Positions 1 to 7,837 of a DNA stretch of 45,623 nucleotides are shown here, in pieces. The translations under genes and the position numbers were made by a program. The stretch spans positions 1-45,623 of the forward strand of contig CANJJS010000035.1 of the NCBI GenBank assembly GCA_947474705.1. Reading direction: 5' to 3'. The stretch is from Acetobacteraceae bacterium. Its GTDB lineage: Bacteria; Pseudomonadota; Alphaproteobacteria; Acetobacterales; Acetobacteraceae. The stretch's first letter is position 1, and each line of letters starts with the position of its first letter. The notes beneath the pieces are model-generated. The model saw only the letters and a program-made list of their open reading frames with translations, was not told the origin of the DNA and searched no databases.

Positions 1-138
1 CGTTACCTCGCCGAGTTCGAGTATCGCTTCAACCGGCGATACGATCTCGCCGCCATGGTGCCTCGCCTTTGCTGGGCCGCCGCGCGGACCCCGCCGATGC
101 CATACAGGCTCCTGAAGTTAGCTGAGGTTTATGGGTAA
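1..138 (+). mobile_element. C-terminal end of an IS1595-type transposase (partial)
   Basis: An open frame runs in from the left edge and stops with TAA at 136-138, giving 45 residues. They begin RYLAEFEYRFNRRYDL and continue through a T-PPMPYRLLKLAE stretch. This is the typical tail of ISXO2-like (IS1595-family) DDE transposases, in which EF.YRFNRR precedes a PMPYR.LKLAE ending. The start and the catalytic residues lie outside the window. The right end of the element should lie shortly downstream, but I cannot fix the terminal inverted repeat without the left end. Family assignment is by motif recognition; the partial state is seen directly. Confidence 0.8.
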
Positions 139-355
139 TCAGGAACTTTAATGAGGGGTTAATATCGAATTGGGCCCTGAAAATCGATCTTGTCCTGGCG
201 CGACGTCAAGGAGCCATGAATCCCACGCAACCCCTTGCCAGCGTCGCCCGCCAGGTGCATTGCTGTCGCGCACAAAATCATACCAGACCGAACCGGACCG
301 GCCGCGTTTGGCCCTTTCGTCCCCCCGGTTCCCAGATGCGTGAAGGAACGATCGG
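139..355. other. Non-coding: end of the IS plus pnt leader
   Basis: This gap separates the transposase stop from pntAA. The first 30-40 bases (around 145-170, with aatgaggggttaatat) are richer in A and T than the rest. They are the likeliest place for the right terminal repeat of the insertion sequence, although its edge cannot be drawn. The remainder must contain the pnt promoter and leader. The sequence tgaaggaacg lies just before the pntAA start and can act as its ribosome binding site. I see no convincing gene here. Confidence 0.45.
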
Positions 356-1492
356 ATGCGCCTCGCGGTGCTGAAGGAACGGCGTGTGCCCGAAGCCCGG
401 GTCGCGGCGACACCTGACACAGTCAAACGCCTGATCGGTCTTGGCCTGACCGTTGCCGTTGAAACCGGAGCGGGCGCCCAGGCGTCGATTCCGGATGGGG
501 AGTTCGTGGCGGCGGGGGCGGAGATCGCCGCCGATCCGGCCGCGGCTTTGGCGGGGGCGGGGATCGTCTTCGCGGTCCAGGCACCATTGCCTGAGGAACG
601 TGTGCTGATTTCGCGCGGCGCGCTTCTTGTTTGCACCGCCGGTGCCTTTTCCGACCCCGAGCTTGTCCCGTCTTTGGCCGCCGCGGGCATCGACACCGCC
701 GCGATGGAACTGCTGCCCCGCATCACCCGCGCGCAATCGATGGACGTGTTGTCGAGCCAGGCGAACCTCGCGGGCTATCGTTCCATTATCGAGGGCGCCT
801 TCGCCTTCCAGCGCGGCTTTCCCATGATGATGACGGCCGCGGGCACGGTTCCCCCCGCTCGCGTTTTTGTCATTGGCGCGGGCGTCGCCGGTCTCCAGGC
901 CATCGCCACGGCTCGCCGTCTGGGCGCGATCGTGTCCGCCACCGATGTCCGGCCCGCCGCCAAGGAAGAAATCAAATCCTTGGGCGCGACCTTCGTCGGC
1001 GTCGAGGACGAGGAAACCGCCGGCCAGACCGGCGCCTATGCCCGCGAGATGTCGGAAGCGTTTCGTAAGAAACAAGCCGATCTGATGGCCGCGACGGTCG
1101 CCAAGAACGACATGGTGATCTGCACCGCGCTGGTCATGGGCCGTAAGGCGCCGACCATCGTCACCAACGCCATGGTTGCCTCCATGAAGCCCGGCAGCGT
1201 GATCGTCGATCTCGCCTCCGACGCCGGCGGCAATTGCGAGGCCACGGTGCCCGGACAGAGCATCGATGTGAACGGTGTCACGGTTCTCGGCTACAACAAC
1301 TGGCCCAGCCGGATCCCGGTGGCGGCGTCGGCGCTGTACGCGAAGAACCTGTTCACGTTCCTGAGCACCTTCTGGGACAAGGACGCGAAAGCGCCGAAGC
1401 TCCCGGAGACCGACGACATCGTCAAAGGCGTCATGCTCACAAGGGGGGGCGCGATCGTCCACCCGAGCTTCCTGCCCGCCAAGGCCGCCTGA
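356..1492 (+). CDS. pntAA: NAD(P) transhydrogenase subunit alpha, part 1
   Basis: A 378-residue NAD(H)-binding domain (dI) of the proton-translocating transhydrogenase, which transfers hydride between NADH and NADP+ at the inner face of the membrane. It has the usual length of the split alphaproteobacterial PntAA. The GAGVAG nucleotide-binding loop is at about residues 174-179, followed by ATDVRP at the end of the second Rossmann strand. The conserved [17 protein letters not shown] region is at about 125-141. The ATG at 356 follows an AAGGAAC-type Shine-Dalgarno sequence. It is the first gene of pntAA-pntAB-pntB; the next gene starts 21 bases downstream. The family and complex are well established; expression as one operon is inferred from spacing. 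Confidence 0.95.
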   Translation: MRLAVLKERRVPEARVAATPDTVKRLIGLGLTVAVETGAGAQASIPDGEFVAAGAEIAADPAAALAGAGIVFAVQAPLPEERVLISRGALLVCTAGAFSDPELVPSLAAAGIDTAAMELLPRITRAQSMDVLSSQANLAGYRSIIEGAFAFQRGFPMMMTAAGTVPPARVFVIGAGVAGLQAIATARRLGAIVSATDVRPAAKEEIKSLGATFVGVEDEETAGQTGAYAREMSEAFRKKQADLMAATVAKNDMVICTALVMGRKAPTIVTNAMVASMKPGSVIVDLASDAGGNCEATVPGQSIDVNGVTVLGYNNWPSRIPVAASALYAKNLFTFLSTFWDKDAKAPKLPETDDIVKGVMLTRGGAIVHPSFLPAKAA

Positions 1493-1512
1493 GTACCGGA
1501 GACAATCCCCCC

Positions 1513-1905
1513 ATGAATCCGACCCAGATCGCCGAAGAGGCGCGCCGGCTCGCCGAGCAGGCGAACACGCTCGCGGGACACGCGCAAAACATCGTCATGA
1601 AGGCGAACGAGGTGGCGCCCGCCGTGGAGCCCTTCATCTTCCTGCTGGCGATTTTCCTGATGGCCTGTTTCGTTGGCTACTACGTCGTGTGGAACGTCAC
1701 GCCCGCGCTGCACTCGCCGTTGATGGCGGTGACGAACGCGATTTCCTCGGTGATCGTCGTGGGCGCGATGCTGGCGACGGGTCTTGGGAATTCGGCCTGG
1801 TCGAAAGCGTTCGGGTTCATCGCCGTGGTACTGGCGGCCGTGAATATCTTCGGCGGGTTCGTGGTGACGCAGCGCATGCTGTCGATGTTCAAAAGAAAAC
1901 AATAG
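1513..1905 (+). CDS. pntAB: NAD(P) transhydrogenase subunit alpha, part 2
   Basis: A 130-residue membrane subunit forming part of the proton channel (dII). After a polar N-terminus of about 35 residues there are three or four hydrophobic segments. The hallmark [19 protein letters not shown] is at about residues 70-88. The ATG at 1513 starts [13 protein letters not shown]; the frame stays open upstream through pntAA, but the encoded residues there are not PntAB-like, so the internal ATG is the start. Only nine bases separate its stop from the pntB start. Having a separate AB subunit rather than a fused PntA is the arrangement known from Rhodospirillum rubrum. Confidence 0.93.
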   Translation: MNPTQIAEEARRLAEQANTLAGHAQNIVMKANEVAPAVEPFIFLLAIFLMACFVGYYVVWNVTPALHSPLMAVTNAISSVIVVGAMLATGLGNSAWSKAFGFIAVVLAAVNIFGGFVVTQRMLSMFKRKQ

Positions 1906-1914
1906 GCCGCGCCG

Positions 1915-3321
1915 ATGTCAGCCAGTCTCACCTCGCTCGCTTATCTCGTCGCGTCTGTCCTGTTCGTGCTGGCGCTGCGCGGTCTTTCCTCGCCTGTCAC
2001 GTCCCGGCAGGGCAATCGCTTCGGCATGATCGGCATGGGCATCGCCGGTGCCGCGACGCTGCTGCAACACGGCATGGGCTTCGGCGGGATCGGCCTGATC
2101 GCGCTTGGCCTGATCATCGGCGGCGCGGCCGGCACGATGCTGGCGTTGCGCATCCAGATGACCGCGTTGCCGCAACTCGTCGCCGCCTTCCACTCGCTGG
2201 TCGGTCTGGCCGCCGTGTTCGTGGCCGCCGCCGCGCTGAACGCGCCGGAAGCCTTCCGCATTGGTACGCGTGGCGCGATCCATACGCAGAGCCTCGTGGA
2301 AATGTCTTTGGGTCTGGGCATTGGCGCGATCACCTTCTCCGGCTCGCTGATCGCCTTCGCCAAGCTGCAAGGGATCATGAAGGGCGCGCCTTTGATCTTC
2401 AAAGGCCAACACTGGCTCAACCTGGGCCTCGCCATTCTGCTGGCGCTGCTGATCCTGATCTTCGTGCTGACGCACGGCAACCAGTTCCTGTTCTGGATGA
2501 TCGCGCTGCTGGCGCTGGTCCTCGGCTTTCTCATCATCCTGCCGATCGGCGGCGCCGACATGCCGGTCGTGGTGTCGATGCTCAACTCTTATTCCGGTTG
2601 GGCCGCCGCGGGGATCGGGTTCACGATCCAAAATCTGGCGCTGATCATCACGGGCTCCCTGGTCGGCGCGTCCGGCGCGATCCTGTCGTACATCATGTGT
2701 AAAGGCATGAACCGCTCCATCTTCAACGTGCTGTTGGGCGGGTTCGGGACCGAGAGCGGCACCGCCGCCGCGGGCGGGCCGGTGGGCGACCGCACGGTGA
2801 AGAGCGGCAACGCCGACGACGCGGCCTTCATCATGAAAAACGCCTCCAAGGTCATCATCGTCCCCGGCTACGGCATGGCGGTGGCGCAGGCACAGCACGC
2901 GCTGCGCGAAATGGCGGACACGCTGAAAAAGGAAGGCGTCGAAGTCAAATACGCCATTCACCCCGTCGCCGGCCGCATGCCCGGCCACATGAACGTCCTG
3001 CTGGCCGAGGCCAACGTCCCCTACGACGAGGTTTTCGAACTGGAAGAGATCAACAACGAGTTCTCGACCGCTGACGTCGTCTATGTCATCGGCGCCAACG
3101 ACGTGACGAACCCGGCGGCGAAAACCGACCCGTCGTCGGCCATTTACGGCATGCCGATCCTGGACGTGGAAAAGGCGGCGACGGTGCTGTTCGTGAAGCG
3201 GTCGATGGCCTCCGGGTATGCGGGCGTGGACAACGAGCTGTTCTTCCGGCCCAATACGATGATGCTGTTCGGCGACGCGAAGAAGATGACGGAAGAGATC
3301 GTGCAGGGGATGGCGCACTGA
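1915..3321 (+). CDS. pntB: NAD(P) transhydrogenase subunit beta
   Basis: A 468-residue protein that combines the rest of the membrane channel (about residues 1-270, many hydrophobic helices) with the NADP(H)-binding domain dIII (about 290-468). The dIII signature GYGMAVAQAQ begins near residue 318, and HPVAGRMPGHMNVLLAEA, GANDVTNPAA and KRSMASGYAGV follow in the expected order. Together with PntAA and PntAB it makes the complete enzyme, which uses the proton gradient to produce NADPH. The next gene (fabG) is convergent, so the operon ends here. Confidence 0.95.
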   Translation: MSASLTSLAYLVASVLFVLALRGLSSPVTSRQGNRFGMIGMGIAGAATLLQHGMGFGGIGLIALGLIIGGAAGTMLALRIQMTALPQLVAAFHSLVGLAAVFVAAAALNAPEAFRIGTRGAIHTQSLVEMSLGLGIGAITFSGSLIAFAKLQGIMKGAPLIFKGQHWLNLGLAILLALLILIFVLTHGNQFLFWMIALLALVLGFLIILPIGGADMPVVVSMLNSYSGWAAAGIGFTIQNLALIITGSLVGASGAILSYIMCKGMNRSIFNVLLGGFGTESGTAAAGGPVGDRTVKSGNADDAAFIMKNASKVIIVPGYGMAVAQAQHALREMADTLKKEGVEVKYAIHPVAGRMPGHMNVLLAEANVPYDEVFELEEINNEFSTADVVYVIGANDVTNPAAKTDPSSAIYGMPILDVEKAATVLFVKRSMASGYAGVDNELFFRPNTMMLFGDAKKMTEEIVQGMAH

Positions 3322-3593
3322 GGGCGCCGGTTCGCTGAGTGCCGGAGAGGCCCCCGGCAATCCCGGATCCCGCGCTGGACGGGACGCGCGTTCCCCCGGC
3401 GTTCGTTATTCCAATCGGCGCCACCGGTGACTCACGGCGGGCTATCCCACCCGTCATCGTCGGCGGGGGCGACGATACGTGACTTTAACGAAGTCAATGC
3501 TTTAAAGGCATGGATGGCTGCTGCGCCGCGGTGACCATGACGAGTAGGCAACGAGAGCACGGCGGCGGTCACTGTTTGCGCAGGTCGGTATTG
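3322..3593. other. Convergent gap between pntB and fabG
   Basis: About 270 bases without a credible gene lie between two gene ends that face each other. Two small hairpins can be drawn: tgccgg at 3340-3345 with ccggca at 3354-3359, and atcgtcg at 3456-3462 with cgacgat at 3470-3476. Neither is followed by a run of T on either strand, so neither can be called an intrinsic terminator with confidence. Confidence 0.35.
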
Positions 3594-4304
3594 TTATCCC
3601 CGCGGCACGCCCGCGGATGCCATCAACCCGCCATCCACCGGAATGAACGCCCCGTTCACGTAACTCGCCGCGGGCGAGACCAGGAAGGCCACGACAGCGG
3701 CGATTTCCTCGGGACGCGCATACCGTCCCGCGGGCACCCGGCCCTCTGTCGCCGCGCGATGCGCCGCGAAGGGGGCCATCATCTCCGTATCGACGAAGCC
3801 CGGCGCGACGTAATTCACCGTCACGCCACGTTTGGCGCTCTCGATGGCCAGGCCCTTCACATAGGCCAGAAGCGCCGCCTTGGTGGCGCCATAGGCGGTG
3901 TTGCCCTGGCTCGCGACCTGGCCGATCACGGAGCCCACGGCGACGATCCGGCCAGAGCGCGCCCGCAGCATCGGCCGCACCACGGCGCGCGCGATGCGGG
4001 TGAAGGCGAAGTAGTTCACCTGCATCGCCGCCTCGGCCTTGTCCTGGTCCATGGTCGCGGCCAGCGTGTCGTAGGTTGTGCCGCCCACCTGGACCAGCGC
4101 ATCCCAGGCCAGTCCGTCCTCCAGCCCTTTGGCAAAGGTCTCGACGGCGGGTTTGTCGGCGAGGTCCAAGGGCAAGGCCACTCCCGGCAGATCGCCGGGC
4201 TCCGTGCGGTATGTGTAAGTGACCTCGAACCCGGCGGCGGCCAGGGCTGTCACGACCGCCGCGCCAATGCCGCGGCGTCCGCCAATGACCAGCGCGCGCG
4301 TCAT
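3594..4304 (-). CDS. fabG: SDR-family 3-oxoacyl-ACP reductase
   Basis: A 236-residue short-chain dehydrogenase, probably the beta-ketoacyl-ACP reductase of the adjoining fatty-acid cluster. The cofactor loop GGRRGIG is at residues 8-14. The catalytic residues fit the family: Asn97 in VNYFA, Ser125 in VGSV, and Tyr138 and Lys142 in AYGATK. The ATG at 4304 overlaps the stop of the upstream ketosynthase (ATGA), which fixes the start and implies translational coupling. In rhizobia the position after fabF1XL is held by the zinc dehydrogenase adh2XL. That gene is absent here, and this SDR takes its place. Substrate is inferred from context. Confidence 0.88.
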   Translation of the reverse strand: MTRALVIGGRRGIGAAVVTALAAAGFEVTYTYRTEPGDLPGVALPLDLADKPAVETFAKGLEDGLAWDALVQVGGTTYDTLAATMDQDKAEAAMQVNYFAFTRIARAVVRPMLRARSGRIVAVGSVIGQVASQGNTAYGATKAALLAYVKGLAIESAKRGVTVNYVAPGFVDTEMMAPFAAHRAATEGRVPAGRYARPEEIAAVVAFLVSPAASYVNGAFIPVDGGLMASAGVPRG

Positions 4305-5572
4305 TCCGGGGCCGCGCCCACGACGATGCAGACGTTCTGCCCGCCGAACCCAAAAGAATTCGAGATCGCGTGCGACACTTTCGCCGGCCGCGCCACGTTC
4401 GGAACGCAATCCACCGGCAGTGTGGGGTCGGGCGTTTCGTAGTTGATCGTTGGCGGCAACACGCCGTTCCGGATCGTATACAGCGTGAAGATCGCCTCGA
4501 TGGCGCCCGCCGCCGTCAGCGTATGCCCGATCATCGACTTGTTAGACGACACCGGCAGCGACGCCACGCGGTCCCCGAACACGGCGGCGATTCCGACATA
4601 TTCCATTTTGTCGTTTTCCGGCGTTCCGGTACCGTGCGCGTTGACGTAGCCGATCTGGTCCGGCGTCAGGCCCGAGTCGGCCAAAGCACGTTGCATGCAG
4701 GCGACGATCGGCTTGCCGTCGGGCGAGGACCTTGTGCGGTGGAACCCGTCCGCGGCCTCGCCGCAGCCTTCCAGAATGCCCAGAATCGTCGCGCCCCGGG
4801 CTCGCGCGTGCGCCAGGCTTTCCAGCACCAGCGCGCCGGCGCCTTCCGCCATCACGAACCCGTCGCGGTCCTTGCTGAAGGGCCGCGCGGCCGTGGGATC
4901 GTTGCGGGTCGACAGCGCCGACAGCAGGCTGAAACGAATGAGACTCTCGGGGTTGACGGAGGCATCGGTGCCCACGACCAGGGCCGCCTGGCACTCGCCG
5001 CGGCGAATGGCTTCGACGCCCAGTTGAATGGCGGTGCCGCCGGAGGCGCAGGCGGTGGAGGTGGCGATCGGCGAGCCTTTGGTGCCGAACCGCGCGGCCA
5101 GGGTCTCGCCGACGGAGCCGAACAGGAACCGGTCGTACCAGGCCGCGAAGTCGCCGTTCTCGCCCGCCCGGATCAGGTCGGTGTAAGACAGACCTTCGTT
5201 GACTCCGGCGGCGGCGGCGAGGGCGCGGCGGTGCGGCCACTCGATTTCCACGGGCGGCAGGGCCATGAACAAGGGTCCAGGGAAGTCGCCCGGCGTGCCT
5301 ATGCCGGATTCGGCGAGGGCTTCCTCGGTCACCAGACCCGCGAGTTTTTCCGCCATCGCGGGCGCGGAACTGTCTTCCATATCCAGATAATCGATCGTGC
5401 CGGCGACGGTGGTGCGCATGCCAGCGATGGAAAACCGGGTAATTTCGTGAATGCCGGACACGCCCGCCGTCAGCGCCTTCCAGTTGGCCTCTTTGCCAAG
5501 GCCCAGAGAGGTCGCGATTCCGGTGCCGGTGATGGCGACGATCGGGCGTCCGAGGTGGTCGGTGTCGGTCAT
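4301..5572 (-). CDS. fabF1XL: Beta-ketoacyl-ACP synthase, catalytic partner (FabF1XL-like)
   Basis: A 423-residue condensing enzyme of the FabF class with a complete catalytic triad: Cys175 in STACASGG, His313 in NAHGTGT and His350 in MIGHT. It elongates an acyl-ACP with malonyl-ACP. It lies directly after a second synthase that lacks the cysteine, in the gene order known from the rhizobial acpXL cluster, where fabF1XL and fabF2XL work in very long chain fatty-acid synthesis for lipid A. The start ATG at 5572 is 12 bases after the fabF2XL stop, and the end overlaps fabG. The enzyme class is certain; the XL role rests on context and on the AcpXL match. Confidence 0.88.
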   Translation of the reverse strand: MTDTDHLGRPIVAITGTGIATSLGLGKEANWKALTAGVSGIHEITRFSIAGMRTTVAGTIDYLDMEDSSAPAMAEKLAGLVTEEALAESGIGTPGDFPGPLFMALPPVEIEWPHRRALAAAAGVNEGLSYTDLIRAGENGDFAAWYDRFLFGSVGETLAARFGTKGSPIATSTACASGGTAIQLGVEAIRRGECQAALVVGTDASVNPESLIRFSLLSALSTRNDPTAARPFSKDRDGFVMAEGAGALVLESLAHARARGATILGILEGCGEAADGFHRTRSSPDGKPIVACMQRALADSGLTPDQIGYVNAHGTGTPENDKMEYVGIAAVFGDRVASLPVSSNKSMIGHTLTAAGAIEAIFTLYTIRNGVLPPTINYETPDPTLPVDCVPNVARPAKVSHAISNSFGFGGQNVCIVVGAAPE

Positions 5573-5584
5573 GGCCGGTCTCTC

Positions 5585-6754
5585 CTACGCCGCCTGGACC
5601 AGGGCGCTGGCCTCGCCGCGCCACATGCCCCAGGACGTGACGAGCAGACGGGACGGGGCGCCCGCGAAGGCCTGTTCGGCGGGGTCCAACGGCGGGAACA
5701 ATTTGCCGCGTCCGATGCTCATGGCGGCGAGCGCGACGGCGGCGGGGAAAGAGGGTTCCAGCGAATGGCCGATCGCGGAGGCGACGGCGCGGACCGGCAG
5801 GCCCAACCCGTCGAGGAACTGTTTTTCGTCCGCCGTGGGACCGGTGGCGCCGCTGGCGGCGGAGATCGCGGCATCGGCCTTGCCGCCCAAGGCGGCGAAC
5901 TGCGCGGCGGCGATGGCGGCCGACTGGCCGGGCCCGCGGCCGCAGCGATCGGTCAATACGCCCGAAATCTTCGCCTTCGCCGCGACGCCGCGTTTCGCCG
6001 CGTGCGCCCGGCTTTCGACCACCATGAAACAGCCGACGGACCCGGCGATGGCACCACCGCCATCCGCCTGCCGCGCCCAGACCGGCGCGTATTCGCCCCG
6101 GCGCATCATGTGACCCATGGCGAGATGCAGTAGCGAGTCCTCGCGTTGCGCGTTGTAGGACCCGCCCACGAGGCAGATGTCGCTCTGCCCCGCCTGGATA
6201 CGGGCGCAGGCGATGCGCAGCGCGTCGGCGCCGGCGGCTTCCTCGCCCATGAAGGTGCGGGAGGAGCCGATGACTCCATGCACGATCGAGATATTGCCCG
6301 CCAGCAGGTTCGACAATTGCGCCAGGAACAGAGTGGGCCGGATGTCGGTGAGCAGATGCTCGTTCAGATAGCGTTCCGGATCTTCCGCCGTGGGCAGCGC
6401 CGCCAGGATGGCCGAGTCGGCGGCGTAATCCCGCTCGCCCCCGCCGGCGGCGACGATCATGTCCATGCGTTCCAGCAGCGCCGTGTCGCCCTTGGCCTTG
6501 GCCTCGTCGAGCGCGAGGCCCGCGGCGTAGACGCCGATCTGCTGCCAGGGCTCCATCTGCCGCTGGTCGCCGCGCTTCGGAATCTGCGCCGCAAGTGTCA
6601 GCGCTGTCATTGGGTGAACGGCGTAAGGGGCGAACTTCGCGGAATCCACCACGGGCGCGAACGCGTCGAGCGCCGCCATATGGGCGTCCTCGCCCTGGCC
6701 AAGGCAGGAGATCAGCCCGATGCCGGTGATCAGCGCGTCGCGGTCAGGAGACAT
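5585..6754 (-). CDS. fabF2XL: Ketosynthase-fold protein without catalytic cysteine (FabF2XL-like)
   Basis: A 389-residue thiolase-fold protein of the FabF type. Where active synthases carry TACAS, this one reads IGSSRTFMGEE (about residues 162-172), so the nucleophilic cysteine is a serine. The usual NAHGTGT is replaced by SGATGPTADE, and only the second histidine site, AIGHSLEP, is retained. Such proteins act in other systems as chain-length-factor partners of an active ketosynthase. Its active partner is most likely the next gene, 12 bases away. Its start overlaps the end of the dehydratase gene by 11 bases. The missing residue is seen directly; the partner role is inference. Confidence 0.85.
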   Translation of the reverse strand: MSPDRDALITGIGLISCLGQGEDAHMAALDAFAPVVDSAKFAPYAVHPMTALTLAAQIPKRGDQRQMEPWQQIGVYAAGLALDEAKAKGDTALLERMDMIVAAGGGERDYAADSAILAALPTAEDPERYLNEHLLTDIRPTLFLAQLSNLLAGNISIVHGVIGSSRTFMGEEAAGADALRIACARIQAGQSDICLVGGSYNAQREDSLLHLAMGHMMRRGEYAPVWARQADGGGAIAGSVGCFMVVESRAHAAKRGVAAKAKISGVLTDRCGRGPGQSAAIAAAQFAALGGKADAAISAASGATGPTADEKQFLDGLGLPVRAVASAIGHSLEPSFPAAVALAAMSIGRGKLFPPLDPAEQAFAGAPSRLLVTSWGMWRGEASALVQAA

Positions 6755-7217
6755 GCAGATACTCCTCGGGGAACCCGATCTCGCGGGATTTCTGGGTCAT
6801 GGCGGCGAGAATCGTCTCGTTCGGAAAGGGCCCGACGGCATAGCGTATCTCGGCCGAGGCGGCGGTCTTGCCGCCGGTGGTCAGCACCGCCTGGATCACC
6901 GCGAAACCGGAGCCGTCGTGGGTCAGCGTCGCCGTGCCCTCCAGCGTCTCGCCGGGTTCGACGAAGCGGCGCATCTTGGCGCTCTCGACCCGGGTCAGAA
7001 ACGGCATCGACGCGAATCGGCGGCGCGCCAGAATGACCCAGCCGCCGGTCTGCGCCATCGTCTCGATCATCAAAGCGCCGGGCAACCGCCGGTAGCCCGG
7101 GAAATGCCCGTCGAAAATCGGGCTTTCCACGGGAACCTGACAATGCGCGCGGATCGTCCCGGCATCGGGATCGATCTCCACGATCCGGTCGATCATCTGG
7201 AAATATTCGAGGATCAT
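6744..7217 (-). CDS. fabZXL: 3-hydroxyacyl-ACP dehydratase (FabZXL-like)
   Basis: A 157-residue hotdog-fold dehydratase. The FabZ active-site signature is intact: GHFPGYRRLPGALMIETMAQ, with His38 and Glu52 as the catalytic pair. It removes water from beta-hydroxyacyl-ACP during chain elongation. It lies 33 bases after acpXL and its end overlaps the next gene, which places it in the same operon. Length and position match FabZXL of the rhizobial lipid A very long chain fatty-acid cluster. A housekeeping fabZ is normally linked to lpxD and lpxA, neither of which is here. Confidence 0.88.
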   Translation of the reverse strand: MILEYFQMIDRIVEIDPDAGTIRAHCQVPVESPIFDGHFPGYRRLPGALMIETMAQTGGWVILARRRFASMPFLTRVESAKMRRFVEPGETLEGTATLTHDGSGFAVIQAVLTTGGKTAASAEIRYAVGPFPNETILAAMTQKSREIGFPEEYLHVS

Positions 7218-7250
7218 CGCGTTATCGGACCCTCATGCGCGAGGCGTCGG

Positions 7251-7529
7251 TCAGGATTTGGCCGCGACCAGCTTGTCGATATGGGCGCAAAGATTGCCCA
7301 GTACAAAGTATTCCTCGGTCGGAACCTTGCCGTCGTTGACGTCCTGGGTCCACTGCTCCAACGGCATCTTAATGCCGAAGGCCTTGTCCACCGCGAAGGC
7401 GATGTCGAGAAAATCCAGGCTATCGATGCCGAGATCGTTGATCGCGTGACTCTCCGGCGTGATCTGATCACGCTCGATATCGCAGGTGTCCGCGATGATA
7501 TCGGCAACAGCTTCGAACGTGGACGCCAT
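7251..7529 (-). CDS. acpXL: Specialised acyl carrier protein AcpXL
   Basis: A 92-residue acyl carrier protein with the phosphopantetheine attachment serine at residue 37 in [11 protein letters not shown]. The following stretch, [20 protein letters not shown], and the overall length of 92 match rhizobial AcpXL, which carries the 27-hydroxyoctacosanoic chain to lipid A; a housekeeping AcpP is about 78 residues and lacks this region. The ATG at 7529 is preceded on the coding strand by aagggg at a good distance. It is the first gene of the acpXL-fabZXL-fabF2XL-fabF1XL-fabG run. Recognition is from memory of the family, not from an alignment. Confidence 0.9.
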   Translation of the reverse strand: MASTFEAVADIIADTCDIERDQITPESHAINDLGIDSLDFLDIAFAVDKAFGIKMPLEQWTQDVNDGKVPTEEYFVLGNLCAHIDKLVAAKS

Positions 7530-7602
7530 TCGTCAACCCCTTGTCGGCATGGGCGGGGGTTAACATCCGATGACACGTGCCGCAAGTGCGGGAACGAACA
7601 CC

Positions 7603-7837
7603 GGGGCTTTGCCCCGGACCCCATGAAGGGCTTTGCCCTTCGAACCCGCCCCAATGGGCCTTTGGGGCTCGCCCTTGGAACCCCGGTATTGGTGCCCCGT
7701 GGATGGGGGGATGTCATGACCGATCTGGTCATGACATCCCCCCATCCACGGGGCACCAATCGATCGCGGTCCAGGGGACGTTCCCCTGGTGGGGTTTGAA
7801 GGGGCAAAGCCCCTCATGGGGTCTGGGGCAAAGCCCC
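7603..7837. repeat. Nested inverted repeat, about 235 bp
   Basis: The stretch reads almost the same on both strands from its edges to its centre. The core is a perfect 34-bp inverted repeat, 7688-7721 against 7727-7760, with the five-base loop gatct. The outer parts also mirror each other: ggggctttgcccc at 7603-7615 and aagggctttgccctt at 7626-7640 on the left, and ggggcaaagcccc at 7801-7813 and 7825-7837 on the right. Smaller hairpins at 7648-7668 and 7771-7789 fill the arms. It lies between ispDF and acpXL, both transcribed leftward. Similar ggggctttgcccc hairpins are common in Rhodospirillales spacers. A REP- or MITE-like element is my best guess; it could also end the ispDF transcript. 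Confidence 0.8.

Noticed and set aside
278-1462. Long antisense reading frame opposite pntAA
   Set aside because: High GC content leaves few stop codons on the opposite strand; the translation is Arg/Gly/His-rich without any recognisable domain, while the plus strand encodes a clear transhydrogenase.
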